NCBI GenBank assembly: GCA_012295275.1
Contig: CM022666.1
Span: 10,197,002 to 10,261,001, forward strand
DNA: 64,000 bases
DNA from: Chrysomallon squamiferum
Lineage: Eukaryota > Mollusca > Gastropoda > Neomphalida > Peltospiridae
Reading direction: 5' to 3'
A program made the translations under genes and the position numbers. This document shows, piece by piece, positions 22,601 to 36,900 of this stretch (positions are counted from its first letter, which is position 1; every line of letters begins with the position of its first letter). The notes under the pieces were generated by a model. It saw only the letters and a program-made list of their open reading frames with translations. It had not been told where the DNA came from and ran no database searches.

Positions 22601-25600
22601 CAAAATTCATGTATTAAATTATATATTGTAAACACAGTTCATGTTCTATTTGTACCTTTTATAACATAAGAATCAAGGGCATTAATCATGGTGTGAATGG
22701 CTTCTTGTCGGTTTGGTCCAAATGTTACAAGCTGAAAACAAGAATATTTATGTTATAAAATGGCATAAACATCTTTGTTTTTATTTATTTATTTATTTAT
22801 TTATTTATTAGTGAATAAAACTCATTGTCATTTGCAATAATTTGTTAAACGTTTCAGAAAAGTAAAAAAGTACTGATACTGATAATTAGATTTGAAAACA
22901 CTTAAAATAACGTACAAAAAATTTACATAAAAATAATTATAATTTCCGGGTTTTATTTTTGAGGTGTGTTTCTCGAAATCTCCATGAAATTTGATTACAA
23001 TATGATATTTTCAGTAAAAACAAAAAGAGAAACACACACACACACAAACAAATTTCTACTGGATGTAGCAAATGAATCCAGTACATATAAATATGACTTT
23101 AATTCTGTTAACAACTGAAAAATAAGTCATAAAATCTTGTATACCTTGCAGATCATTGGATCATAATAAATACTTATATCAGAACCTTCCTTCACACCAC
23201 TGTCACAGCGAACCTAATAAACACAAAATTCACAACAGATTTTAATATAAATCAAGATTTATGGAACCAGAATGTATGATATATAATTTTCCAAACCATT
23301 ATTTGAAACTTTAGTTGATCTTGTTTACTGTGAAATAATTGATGACAAGAATTTAAAAAAACCACTTTTGGTTATTAAATTCTATTACATCATTTAAAAT
23401 CCATTGAAGTCTTCAAGGAAATTTCACATTATTAGTTCTGTAAACATTATAATATACAAATTTATTTCTGCAGTAGTTCATCCACCACTAACATTTGGCA
23501 TGGCTGATGGTTCTACATATCTAGTCAGTCTTCCTACAGATGGCATACCAAAGTTCTTGAAAGGATCCTGTTCATGAAAGTTAAAAAAAAAAAAAAAAAA
23601 AATTAAGAAACTAGTTATACTTCAATATCAGTGTTTAGAATCAGCAAAGCAACACTATATAGCACCTCAGGTGCATTGAAATGCTAGTTATTTCAAATAA
23701 AAGTTTTCAGAATACACCTTCAGCACAAATAATAATAATAATGATTTACATTCAAATTTAGGCTGATCTTTATTTTCAAGATAGCATGTCAGTATTAAAA
23801 AGATCAAAACTTAAAAAAGGCCAGTGAAAATCTGAACCATAAGAAATGATACTATATACTCAGAATTTCACCTCGGCATAAACTCTACATTCCAGTGACC
23901 AGCCTTCTATGGGAATATCAGTCTGCCTGTAGGCAAGCTGATGACCTGCAACAGCAATATGTTGGAAGTATTTTATTTGTAATATCTAATATAAAAAATA
24001 AATGTTTCTTAAATAATTTGAAAATAATTTGAAAAATGTAAACATACAAAACCAGGCTGCATTAACACTGACACTCTGGATTGCATTCATTCAGTTATCA
24101 TTCATACATAACAAATTACCCGTAGAAATACTAAATTATATTTATTTGTCTAGTCAAATTTCTTTTAAAATATTTCTGCTCACTATACAATTGTTTGTGA
24201 AAATAACGAATGACAAAATATTTCAATTATGGAAAAAATAATCTGACATACATATGCTCGTTTTAAATAAAAGCTGCTATATGCAACATTTAGTAGATAT
24301 TAAATCATTACCATAAAAACAGAAATTAAAAAAATATATACCTTTAGCTATTCTGATCATCTGGTGAACTATGTCAATGCCTGTGATGCATTCTGTGATA
24401 GGGTGTTCTACTTGAAGTCGAGTGTTCATCTCCAGGAAGTAAAATTGTTTGTTTGAATCAACAAGAAACTCTACAGTGCCTGAAAAATATTTCTTAAAAT
24501 TAACTAAAGCAATTCTTGAGTATTTATGTATTTATTTATATTTCCTCAAGTAAGATTTGGCATGAAATGATAATATTTTGAAATCATGTGTAGTAAAAAT
24601 GAAGTTATTACTGAAGTTAATCAATAAAATCTGTAAACAGAAAGAATTTTTTAATACTGATTACTTTATTAGTATGTAAGTTGTAACCAACAAATTTAGA
24701 ACCAGCTTTAACATAATGAATGGCAATGCACTTCTGTTCTTGTCTATGGAAAAGTGCACAAAAAGGATTTCTCACAGGTAACAGTGTTTAAAACAGAGGC
24801 AGCTGGTTTTATTTAAGTGGAGACACTAGTCAAAAAATGACAATATATGAAAAAAAAATATCATTTGTCATATTTTCCCAGGACCATTTACAAAACATTA
24901 TTCAGGTTCCTATTCATACAAGTTAAAAATTCCAAATAAAATCAATTATGTCCAAAAAAACTCATTTTGTGTGGGACCTGTCAATGAAATTTACACATTT
25001 TAGTCAAATTCTGCATTTATTTCTGGGTTTTATTTTTGATACCTCGAAACCTCCATGAAATTTGACATTTTGCATTTAATCGAAAACCACATTTTTTCAA
25101 AGCATAATGGGAACAATGTTCTAAAAATAGATACAACCTCCATAGAGATACAGTATACCCCTCACCTATTCGCGGTTCCCCATTCGCGGCCCCGAATATT
25201 CGCGGGTTAGGCTCTTAACCCTATCGCATCGTATGCTGGTATACCAGGCTAGCGTCATAAAGTCATAAAAACAAATGCTCAGTAAACCGGGTTTTTGTAG
25301 GTCATAGAGACTTAAGTGCCTGAAGAGTAGGAATAATTACCTAAAGTGCTGTAAAGCAGCAGCTAAGCTGTGCCATACTGTACATTAGTGTTATCATCAA
25401 CATCGTATGGCACTGCAAATTTCATCATCATTTTATTATCATTCATTATTGATGACAGCACAAACAATATCAGATTTTTTCAATTATTATTGCAATACAG
25501 TACGTATTTTTTTTATAAATGCATACACTGTATGTACAGTGCATATTTTTTGTGACCGTGTATTAATAATGTTTTTAATTCCATATTATTACTGAATTGT

Positions 25601-27872
25601 ATTATTATTACCTGAACTGTGCGTACTGTATTTATCTGTCTGTTTGCCTTTAAATTTGTTCCACTTTCTGTCAATTCTAATACATATGTTGTACGCATAG
25701 AAAATGACTTTACGGTACAGTAATACTGTATGGGTAACTATGCTATGCGGTGTTACTGTCCTCCTGTACTTACGTTTCTTTCTGATTAAAATATTGTTTC
25801 AGTACAAAATTAAAATGTGTTTACATTATCATTACTACATTAGTGAAATACATAACTGCATGCAATATTACTACATTATTACTGTATTAATGAGTAAGAG
25901 TGTCTTTAGAAAGTGTTTGGGAAGCATTTAGTACCGTATATAATCTCATAATAGACGTTTTAAAACTGCATCCAATATTCGCGGTTTTTCGCTATTCGCG
26001 AGGGGGTAAAGAACGTAACCCCCGCGAATAGCGAGGGAATACTGTACTCCTTAATTTAGAGCAACCCCGTCAAAGAATAAGAGAGAAAAAATTAAGATAG
26101 AGTTGCCCAGGGATTAGGTTGTATGATATCACATGACTTGTTGCTGCATTCTGATTGGTTATCAGCATTATTTCCGGTGACACTGTTTAATCCAGTCATT
26201 GATTTATTTTCTCCATATGTACTGTTTGAGATTTAACTTTGCCAAATCATGGAGACTTATCATGGAAAGAAAACCAGTACAAAACATAAATTTAGAAAGC
26301 AGAAGCTATCTCACAAACAATTACAATCTGCACGAAAAAATTGCAGAAAACACAAAAGACTGCCGAAACAAGCAAGGTCACTGAGGAAATGGAATCACTC
26401 AGTGGCTACTGAAAATCGGCAAGCACATGGACCTTCCCCATCGACTTTGAAAAGAAAATTGGAATTTGTTTTGGAAATAAAAGATGAAGATCTAGATCAT
26501 TGTCCATTTGTTAATGATGACAACTGTCTTTTTGTGCAGGTGATGTGTTTAAAAGACCTTGTCAAAAATTTGCAATGTTCAGACTCCTCATGTAATGGAT
26601 CATTAACTAACTGTCATTTTATGTGATTATTTGAAAAACCCTGTTGTAAATCTGCAGACAGTTTGTGCCACTTGTGAAAAGGGGCACAGTGAGACATTGT
26701 CATCAAATCATGCAGGTGGCCAGGGAAGCAGATTTCCTTTCATCACCATCAGACCAAGAACTACATCATGATCATTGTACAATACATCCTTCCAGGGGGT
26801 ATTTTTTTTTCTTTTTTCTGCAAGCATTGAATATGGGTGAACAACCAGGCAACCATGCTGAAAATGTGGGAAAACCACTGTCAAAGGAAGTTGAGCAGTT
26901 TGTTAAACCAGTCAACATTCAACTTGGTGATGAAAATCCGTTACATAACATCACCCTGTTAGAATATATTTAAAAACTTTATTTGCTGTTTTCTCACATT
27001 TTGTTCTTTGTACTTATCTGAATTTTTGTAAAAGTGCTGCATTAAAAGTATTTGTGCTAGAGATCTCAAATTTGGAATATATATTTTTAGAAACCAACAC
27101 TAGAAAATGACAGAAAGAACATCTTTAAAAAAATTATCCAATCTTTTCATATAATCTTTATAATGTGTCTAGTACGAAAAAATGCAAGTGAAAATCATAA
27201 TAATTTTTTCAAAAATGCAAGTGAAGAACATAATAATTTTTTCAAAAATATTTCTTTTGAAGCATGGAAAAAGAGGCTAATTTCTTTCTGTTATTTTATA
27301 GAAATACATGCCTATGATAAACTCCAGCAGTATGAATGATGTATATATATATATATTGGTTTGGGTTGGAGAGGTTCATGAAATTGGGTATTTTAAAAAG
27401 CCAAAAATAATTACCATTTGTCATAAAAAATAAACTGGTACTAGTATTTCATAGTAACAAATGGGGATTATTTCCACCAAGTTCAATTCTATAACATAAA
27501 AAATAATGGTTTTGGTTTTCACACCTACCTGGTCCCCTTAAAAAGTTTCAACTAAATGCTATTGATATAAAATTATACAATTATATTATTAAATCACAAG
27601 AAAAAATTGTACCTGCAGAGTCATATCCAACTTGTTTTGCTAGAGCTACAGCTTGGTCCCCCATAGCAGCTCGTATCTCCAGGTCAAGAAAAGTACTTTT
27701 TAAAAAACATTATATAATAGGTATAGTTAAAATGAGTATGATAGTTTGATACTGATGGTAAGGAAAAGCTATATTAATAAGTAAAAACATATATCAAAAT
27801 ATATATAATAATATTAGATAAATGTCAAAGTAATCTATTACTATATTTGTTTTCCACATTAAACTCATTCAA

Positions 27873-27910
<38 letters not shown>

Positions 27911-30900
27911 AGGCATTAATGTGAACTATTTAAAATATAAACATAAAACCTTGGCGCCTCTTCAATGACTTTTTGATTTCTTCTCTGTATAGAACATTCT
28001 CGTTCATTAAGCCAAACAGCATTCCCATGTTTATCACATAAAACCTTAAAAAATTAAAAAAATAAAACTACAAATTTGTTTTGTCTCATTCTTTTAAGTT
28101 ATAATGTATAAATTCATTATCAGATTATAATATTTAGTCTTTTTTAAAACTGGGTAATTTCTGAAAGACATAACAGGAAATCCTCTATACAGGTTAAGAA
28201 AAATTATAGTTTTGATATGTACTTTCCCATAGTCAGGAAACCAAATGCACTGCCATTTTAATTTACTGTAGAACATGAGCCAGAACATCAAGCAGCCCAA
28301 TCTACACTCAAATGAGTCAAAGAATGAATTCATTTTGCCACCCTTCATAACTCAGATCATACAAAGCCCATTAGTACTAAACCAAACCTGAATTTCTATA
28401 TGTCGAGGATTTGCTATGTATTTTTCTATTAACATTCGATCATCACCAAAACTTGATGCTGCTTCTTCTGTTGATAATCGGAATGCTTGCCTAAAAAAAA
28501 TAAAAAATAAATATAATAATAATAATAAAAATTTAAAGGCATAATTTAGGTGTTTATCCCTTAACTGCATGTAACTGAAAAATCATCATTCCATTTGTTG
28601 CTATCTCCAAAAACTGATTTTCCTCCTTTTTAAAGTATGGCACAATTTTTGGCACTGGCTATGCCCCTGGCTTTAGTTTTCAATCAATGACACAACTAGA
28701 AAGCCTTGCTGGTGCATTTAGGCCTACCTTAAAATTTAAGCAATTATTTGGTAAGTGATACTATTAATTCTGGCTGATTCCTTAAGTTTGGTTTGCTGCC
28801 ACTCCCCATATCTTTTGTGACCTGTATAGTGAGTTAAAGTCAGCTAAAGATATTTTTCTGTTAAAGGAATAATTTTCTGTTCTTTTTTTTTCAGACATCT
28901 TTTTAATACAATGGTACAGATATATGCAATAGGGTTTTATAGTGTCCTTTAAAACAGTTTCTTTATTTGAAATAATATTTGAAATTTCACACTGCATATA
29001 TGTGCTCATGGAAAATATTTTGATGTTAATAGTGATTATGTAACTATTTCTTTTATTAATTTATCTCTCATTATTGAAAGATCATTTGACATGGGTTAAT
29101 TATATGTTTACTGATAATGTATATAACAACATAAAGCATCATTTTGACTGGTTATTAGATAAAAGTTACCTGCAGATATCATGTTGCACACCTTCATCTT
29201 TTGATAATACAGTGGTACCTTGACTTACGAGTTTAATTTGTTCTGTGACTGGGCTTATAACTCAATTTGAAATTAATGGTAATTAACTGAAATACCATTA
29301 ATCCATTCCAGCCCCTCAAAAACCACCCCAATGTTTTGTAATATGTTTTTAAATAAGAAAAATGTATTTATAAATGACAAATATTGTATAAAAACAAAAT
29401 AAAAGAGAATGTAAAGATATAAATTGGTTTTGTAAAGTGTATTTATCTTGGAGATCAGGCAAATTATTTTAACTCCTTTTGCTGGTGTTACAGCCATTAT
29501 TGATTCCTTCAGCTTCAGTATGGTACATATTGTAGAAGTACTTTGATCATACTGCCTAGCCGAATTGACTACATGCACACCTCACTCATGTTTTTCTATG
29601 AATTCAACCTTTAATTCAATGGACATCATCCACTTCTTCTGCTCAGCACTGTCCTTTGCACTCAATTTCTTAGGATTCATGGTCAGAAAAAAGAAATTTA
29701 GCAAAACATTGCATCAAACTCGAGTACAACACAACAGAGATGCATGCTTCAATGGAGAGGTAACCACATGAGAAGCGCGGGATGCTGGGTGGATGTTGTG
29801 TTGTTCATTGCACCAACTAGCAGTCATGTAACTGAAGCTCACTCATAACTTGGATTCTGGCTCACATCTCAAAAGCAAAAAATTGACCAGGTGTCTGCTC
29901 TTAAGTCAGAAAACTCACAAGTTGGTGTACTCGTAAGTCAAGGTATATTATACATGTAGGTGGTTAGCAAGATGCATACAAGTATGATTTGTCTGCATTT
30001 AAGACACATCTAAGATAAACCATTAATAAATTTAGCATTTAATATCTTAAAATATAACATACACAAACACAAAAATTACACAATAAAGAAATATTTTAAA
30101 AAATGAGACAAGAATTATGTTTTTTAATATCTGTTCAACCATAAACAGGGTATATTGTAATGGATATATTTATGAAAACACCATCTTCAGAAAAATATCA
30201 TATTATGGTAATATACAATTAAGGGTGAAACCTTTTAGCAGTAAATATTAATCACCTGGCCTCATTATCATTCCAAGCAATCCTCATTCCTTTTCCACCT
30301 CCACCTGCAGATGCCTTTATCATTACTGGGTATCCTGAAACACAATATCTGCTCTCTATTAACTATTAATTACTATTAATTAATCTGTATTCATAACAAT
30401 AGTAATAATTACTCATGTACCAACATGCTAGATATTGTTGTTGTTAATAATTACTCTGTACTAATAACATGTATTTTGTTGTTAATAATTACTCTGTAGT
30501 AATAACATATATTTTGTTGTTCATAATTACTCTGTACTAATAGCATGTATATAGTTGTTAATAATAACTCTGTATTAATAACATGCATTTTGTTATAAAT
30601 ATTTATTCAGTACTAGTAACATGTATTTTATTATTACCAATCTGATTGGCCAGTTTGATGCAGTGATCAACATTCTCTACCACACCATCATAACCTGGAA
30701 TCATGTTTACGCCAGCTGTTTTAGCAATTCTCTTACTCTGAATTTTATCTCCCATTAACTTGATAGATTCACTATTTGGTCCAATAAACTCAACACCAAA
30801 TTCAGACTAAATATTTAAAAACATGAAATTTCCAAAATTAGGAGACTATATTATGAATATCAGTATTGTAATTTAATGCTGTATACAATCCTAAAAAACT

Positions 30901-33900
30901 GATGTTCACAAATAAAAAGAAAATTAATTAATTAATTAATCTTTTTATTAAGATATTAAATTTTATTTCTTCAAAGATTAATATTACTTGTGTAGCCATT
31001 TGCAGCAGATACTGAAAGAACATTAATGTTAATTATGTTGAACAGATACAGCAGTTTAACTACTGTTGTTTCAAACCAAAGCATTAACAATTATTTTTTT
31101 AAAAAGCAATATTTCTTACAAGTTTGGAGGCAAAGACTGTATTTTCTGAGAGAAAACCATAACCAGGATGTACCTAAAATAAAAACAGTACATTTTTAGA
31201 AATAGTTTATTATGTTTAATCAAAATAAAGATGTAAGTAGGTTTCATGACACCAAGGGGCTGAGGGAAGACTGAATTCAGTATATTTGTAACTGTAAAAC
31301 TGGTGGCCCAAATTTGGAACCAAGTGCGTAATACATCCTATCCAGGTTTGATATCATTGGTTTTTGTGTACAAATCATTGTTTAAAGAAAAGTATAATTA
31401 TATTCACAATAACAGAAAAACTTTCACTTACAGCTTGTGACCCAGTCTCCTTGACAACCTGCAGTATTTTGTTCATGTTAAGGTAACTTTTGTTGGCAGG
31501 TGCTGGACCAATGCATACAGCTTCATCTGCCAGTCTGGAATGCATCTTTGTTAATAAAAAAAAGATGTTTCAAGTTCCTTAAATGTTTGTTTTATTTCTT
31601 TATTTATCAATACAACAATTCTATTAAATAATGTAACTGTAAAGATAATTTAAGATATTCAGTAATATTCTTTAAGAATAAGCAATTCAGCATCAATAAG
31701 CAAACCAAGTCAAGGGAGTACTGGTTGTAATTGTAGGATCACTTTACTCGCGACTTTTCTATTTAGGGTTTCTGCAAAAAGATTGGAAGGTTAGAAAAGC
31801 CTACATTCCCTAGAAAGTTTTCAAATTCTCCCAGCATTTTAAGATGACTGTACATTTTATATGTTTAGTTACACTGATTGGCACATGATCCATTTAATGT
31901 GCCAGTTATCCTTAAACATATACCATACATCTGCAATTTCTTTAAATCAACATCTTTCAGTTTCTTTGGATCTTCTATGGCAATATGAATCAGATGGTCC
32001 AAAGAAGCTGGAAGAAGCCTACTGCATAACCTAGTCTTTCATAACAGAAACAGACCTCTCAACAGAAGCTTTAGACAATAGAAGGATTATACAAACTTGC
32101 ATCAAAAAAAGAACATTTGGACTGAGGACCTTTGCCACTTGTTTGCATGGTAAAATCATGAGCATTTCCTGGCAGTTACCATCCTTGAAATTAATATCCA
32201 TCAGTAGTTTCATTGATTTACACTCAGTTTTTACTTTTTCAAAGATCAGTGGTGATTCTATCGTTTCTCACTCAAAAGTGACACTGGTTTGGGATCCAGT
32301 GAAGTCAAAAAGAACAGCTAAATTTTCAAAAATTATTAATTAATAATCTTATGCCAATAGTACTAACTGTTACAACAGAAAACAGTTATTGGTCAGATCA
32401 CTTGGGAGTCATTATAAATTTAAAGTCAACATAAAAAGGGAAATGTGGAAGAGTAATAATTCTTTATTAATATATAAGGACTAGGTTAAATTAGTAAATG
32501 AAACAGTAACAAAAATGTACCTGTCTATAATTTGAAAATTTAGATTTAATATCCAAATATGAAATACAATTTTCAATTAATAGTCAACTGTTTTTGGAAA
32601 CATTACTTATGAAAAGAGGCATATCTATATCTTTTCCTGTGTTTAAAAAAAAGAAAGGTAATGAAGTGCAAAAACAAATTAGTAAACTGATTAAAGGATT
32701 AGAACAAAATGAAAATACTTCCTGAGAAAATGTAGAAGTTAAAGTTTGAACAAGCAAGAACAGAAAAATATGTCTTAAGGACAGTGTTATATTACGCCAA
32801 GGTCAAAATGGATTCATGAAGGTGAAAAACCAAACCATTTCTTCTTTTTTTTGTAATTAGTATCCAGAAATTATTCTCAGAATTAAAATACCAAATTACA
32901 AGCATGGAAAGGCAATCAAAAATCAAGAACAAATTTCTCATTTTAAATTTAAAAACCTTTTTTTTTTTTTTTTTTTTTAATTAAATTAATTTACAGTTGA
33001 AGAAATTAAAGAACAACAGAAGTAATATCATTTCTTAAAAATATGAAAAATTATAAGAATGCTGATTCTGTTGAGTTTACTGTGGAATTCTTCACATTCT
33101 TTTCCTCAGATTCTGGGCATTTTATTTTTTGATTAAATAATTACAGCTATACAATTAAAGAAATGTCCTATGTATGTGCAATGATTAAATATTATAACAC
33201 ATATTCCTAAATGTAATAAACAAAGAATTGGTGTCCTGAAACTCTTTTAAAGTTTACCTATAAAATGTCTTCTGGGTGTAACATGGATAAAAATGATTTT
33301 TGATAAAATTACAAACGAAGAGTATATCAGTTTATTAAAGGAAGCTCTAGTGAGGAAAATATTATGTTAATCCATGATAGTATCCTTTATACAGAATAAC
33401 ATGACATCTCTGGATTAACTTTAACATTACAGACCTTGATAGGAACTGTTCATCATTTATAAGTAGAATGTTAGATATTTTTACTTTTTACACATCAATT
33501 ACAAATTGGGTAAAAAATATATAGGGTCATTCTGTGTTAAAACCACCCCCACCCAAAAAATTATTTTAAACCTGACTGTCTCAGATTTTTATGAAACTTG
33601 GAATACTTGTTGACTAGGATCCCACAGCACCAAATCCGAAATTTTAGGCCAGTTGGACCGAACATGGTGTGGGAGATATGGCCCCCCCGATATGGCCCCC
33701 CGCCAAAATGGGTGTGACCACCAACCTTTGAACCCTCGTATTTCGGGAACTACTGAGCCAATCTTCATAAAATTGGTATTGTTGAAAAGGCAATATGACA
33801 AGGATTCCAAATCTGCCATTATTGTTCAGTTTGAAGACTGTTGGGGTACACTGACTTTTTTACCTTCGTTATGACCCTAAAACTGACCTTGTGGATGGTG

Positions 33901-36900
33901 AGAACTTGAGATGACCTTTTTTGAAATTTAATCTCCCACATATAAAAGTTTGAGGTGTAATATTCTTTGTTTAGCAGTAACACACATTAAAAAATTGCCT
34001 GTCCATGAAAATAACACCATTTCTGCCATTAACATCTGATTAGCTAAAACCTGAATGACCAATTCCTGATGCTAGGAATCACCATCTCTCTTGATCACTG
34101 AGTAATACATCATAGGCCTACATGCTATGATCATATGATATCAAACTACTTCTCTCACTGCCTTCTCACCAGTTCAGCAGTCACAGAATCATTTGTCACC
34201 CACTTCCCCCATAATCTTGCAATTCTAGCCTCATCCTTTTTACTCAGGGATACATCCGTTGAAAAGATGCAATAGAAGGTGTATCAATGACACAGAAGAT
34301 GTCCCCGTCACTATATTAACAAGTGTCTTCTTTGTTTGGCCAGTGAAATAATTTAGAAGATCTCTGAGGGTGCAAGAAACGAATGAAGAAGACTCCATGC
34401 TCTTCTGAAATGCCCTCAACTAGTCCAGCCCATGCCTCATTGTCATACAGACAACAGAGTTTTGCTTCTTGGCTTCAATGGAAGGCTCCTCTGGTAACTG
34501 TCGTATCATCCTCAAAATCCTGGACAGATACTAGTTCTGGTGGGTCACTCTGCAGGCTCAGCTTATAGGCATGCATCTTTGACTTAGACTCTGGAACAAA
34601 CTGGTGAAATTGCTGTGTTCCCTTTACCATTTTAGCCACTTGAAACCTCCCTTGTAGTTCCAACTCATGTTTTGCTATGTCTTGTTGAAAAAGTGAATAC
34701 CTGGAATACTCTTGATGTAGAAGTGCATGATAGCGTCAGTGGTCAGAACTGGGTCTGTGTAGGGACGTTACAAACTGGCCTTTGTCAGCAACTTCTACAC
34801 ATTCCCCCCCAATTCCATTACAGGCACTTTTCCCATGGCTTGTTTCCAAAAAATTCACCTTCCAACTCAAAGTGCTCTTCATGATGGCACAGGTTAACAA
34901 ATTTGTTCTTATTTTTATATGGTCCAGCACAGCCATCAGTGTCATGAAATAGTGCAGTGAACTGAATTGATCTTCAGACTAGTTTTATCTCAGGCATAAT
35001 CACTGTATTACTTTAAAATATAGTAGTCATAGTACTGGTAAATGTACCACTATTTTATATTAGACATGATAGTAGTTGAAGTAATAATAGTAAAAGTTGT
35101 AGTTGTATCAGTGTTTAATACCCATAGAAGTATTTGTATTCCAGTAGTAGTACTAGTATTACTACTACTACTGCCAGTAATAATGATGATGATGATGATA
35201 ACAATAACAATGATAATAATCATAATGATAATTAAAGCAATATTAATGCTACAAGTAGTAGTAGAAATCGTGGAAGTAGTTTCATAGATGTAGAAGTGGC
35301 AATAGGTAGTAGGAGATATAATAGTGATGCAGAGTGAGTGTTAGTATAATTAGTAGTACTAGAAGAAGTGGTAGGATTGATTATAGTGCTAGTAGTAGAA
35401 GAAGTAGTGTCAGTAGAAGTAGAAAAATAAGAAATAGTTATTATAGTAGTTGTTGATATAATGGTGATGCTAGCAGTATTAGAGGTAGTAACAGTATTAG
35501 TGATAATGAAAGTAGCAGTAGTGGCAATGATGGTGACAGTAGTAGTTGTTCTAATAATAAAAGTAGTAACATTAGTAATAGTAATAATGGTAGAAGTAAT
35601 ACCAGTGGTGGTGGTGGTGGTGGTGGTAGTAGTAGTAGTGGAGGTGCAGATAATAACAGGAGCCTAGTGGAATTTATAATAGTAATAGCAGTCCTAGAAG
35701 TAACTACTAGTACTGAATGTTGTACATCACTGATAATAGTGTCAGTAGAAGATGTAGTATAGTAGAAACAGTTAGGAACAAAAGGTAGTGGGAATAGACA
35801 GAGTAGTAGAAGAATTACTAGTAGAAACTTCTAATTGCCATGTGTTCAGTGGGGATTTCACCAGGAGATTTCAAGGAGTTCCTGACATGCCCGAAGCACA
35901 CTCCCTGTTAACCCTTTCGGCCTGATTGTGTAGAACATCTCTTGCCATTGGCATTTTTTTTATATCCTTCAGACATGTCAGGTGGATTTTGACTCCAAAG
36001 ATGAGTTTTTGGTCTCAGAGAAGTGTACACATGTAGAAAATGTACACTGTAATGCACTGTATCAATCATCCGTGCAGGTATGTATTTCTTAAATCTATAT
36101 TGTGGCTAAACAAAAAAAGATTACACCTCTGAAACTTTTATATGTTTTAGTTAATATGTAGGAGATTAAATTTCAAGAAAGGGCATCTCAAGTTCACATC
36201 ATCCACAAGATTAATTTCAGGGTCATAACAAAGGTCAAAAGGTCAGTGTACCCCAACAGTATTCAAACTGAACAATAATGGCAGATTTGGATCCCAGTCA
36301 ACAAGTATTCCAAGTTTCATAAAAATCTGAGACGGTTGGGTTTAACCCACTGGGAGATTTGACATGGAATGACCCTATACAACAATTCAATATCAAAAGT
36401 AATACAAAAGGCTTTCCTTTCATAATAATTTAATTTAGGATGGGGATGCAGGCTAGGTAAACTGCTATTTTATTAGGAATAAAGTTTTCTATTAACTTGT
36501 AAATTAATGATTTAATTAAACTATGATTCTAATTGGTATTAAAAAAAAAAAAAATGAAGTGTCTGTCAGGCAGACTAATTGTTCTAAGGTCATTAATATT
36601 ACCTAAGCTAGTTTATTTTTAGCTTCACCAAATCCAAGTGAAATGTTGGCACAAATGTAAATTCTTTTTAAAATTTATTTCACATAATAAACCTGAAATA
36701 TTAAAATGCACTTCAATAATGCAAAATTACAAAAAGGTGGGAATTAAAATGATAAACATTTTCAATTTTATGACAGCCTTAAAATGTACATTGATTAGAA
36801 GAATGTCCTGAAAATCCTCAAAATGGGCAACTTGATTTAAATCTAAAACAAAAATATCAGCAAATAATTTGATTGTGTATGACTATTATTTTATAAAGAA

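Larger units (their letters stand above)
33524..36375 (-). mobile_element. TIR transposon of the GGGTCATT family (2852 bp), unclassified
   Basis: The left terminus GGGTCATTCTGTGTTA and the right terminus (read inverted) GGGTCATTCCATGTCA are imperfect inverted repeats. Similarity extends over at least 300 bases at each end (compare 33524-33870 with the complement of 36080-36375). The flanks read ..TATA and TATA.., a candidate 4-bp target duplication. The minus strand between 34950 and 34300 encodes a decayed protein with [21 protein letters not shown], then [12 protein letters not shown], then [10 protein letters not shown], and finally YDNEAW. The motifs match a protein family I have seen as uncharacterised in many animals; no catalytic assignment is made here. 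The interior also contains an imperfect trinucleotide region (35040-35830). Confidence 0.75.

Noticed and set aside
35042-35667. Val/Ile-rich open frames on the plus strand
   Set aside because: They are translations of the GTA trinucleotide tract, with no codon structure or homologous motif.
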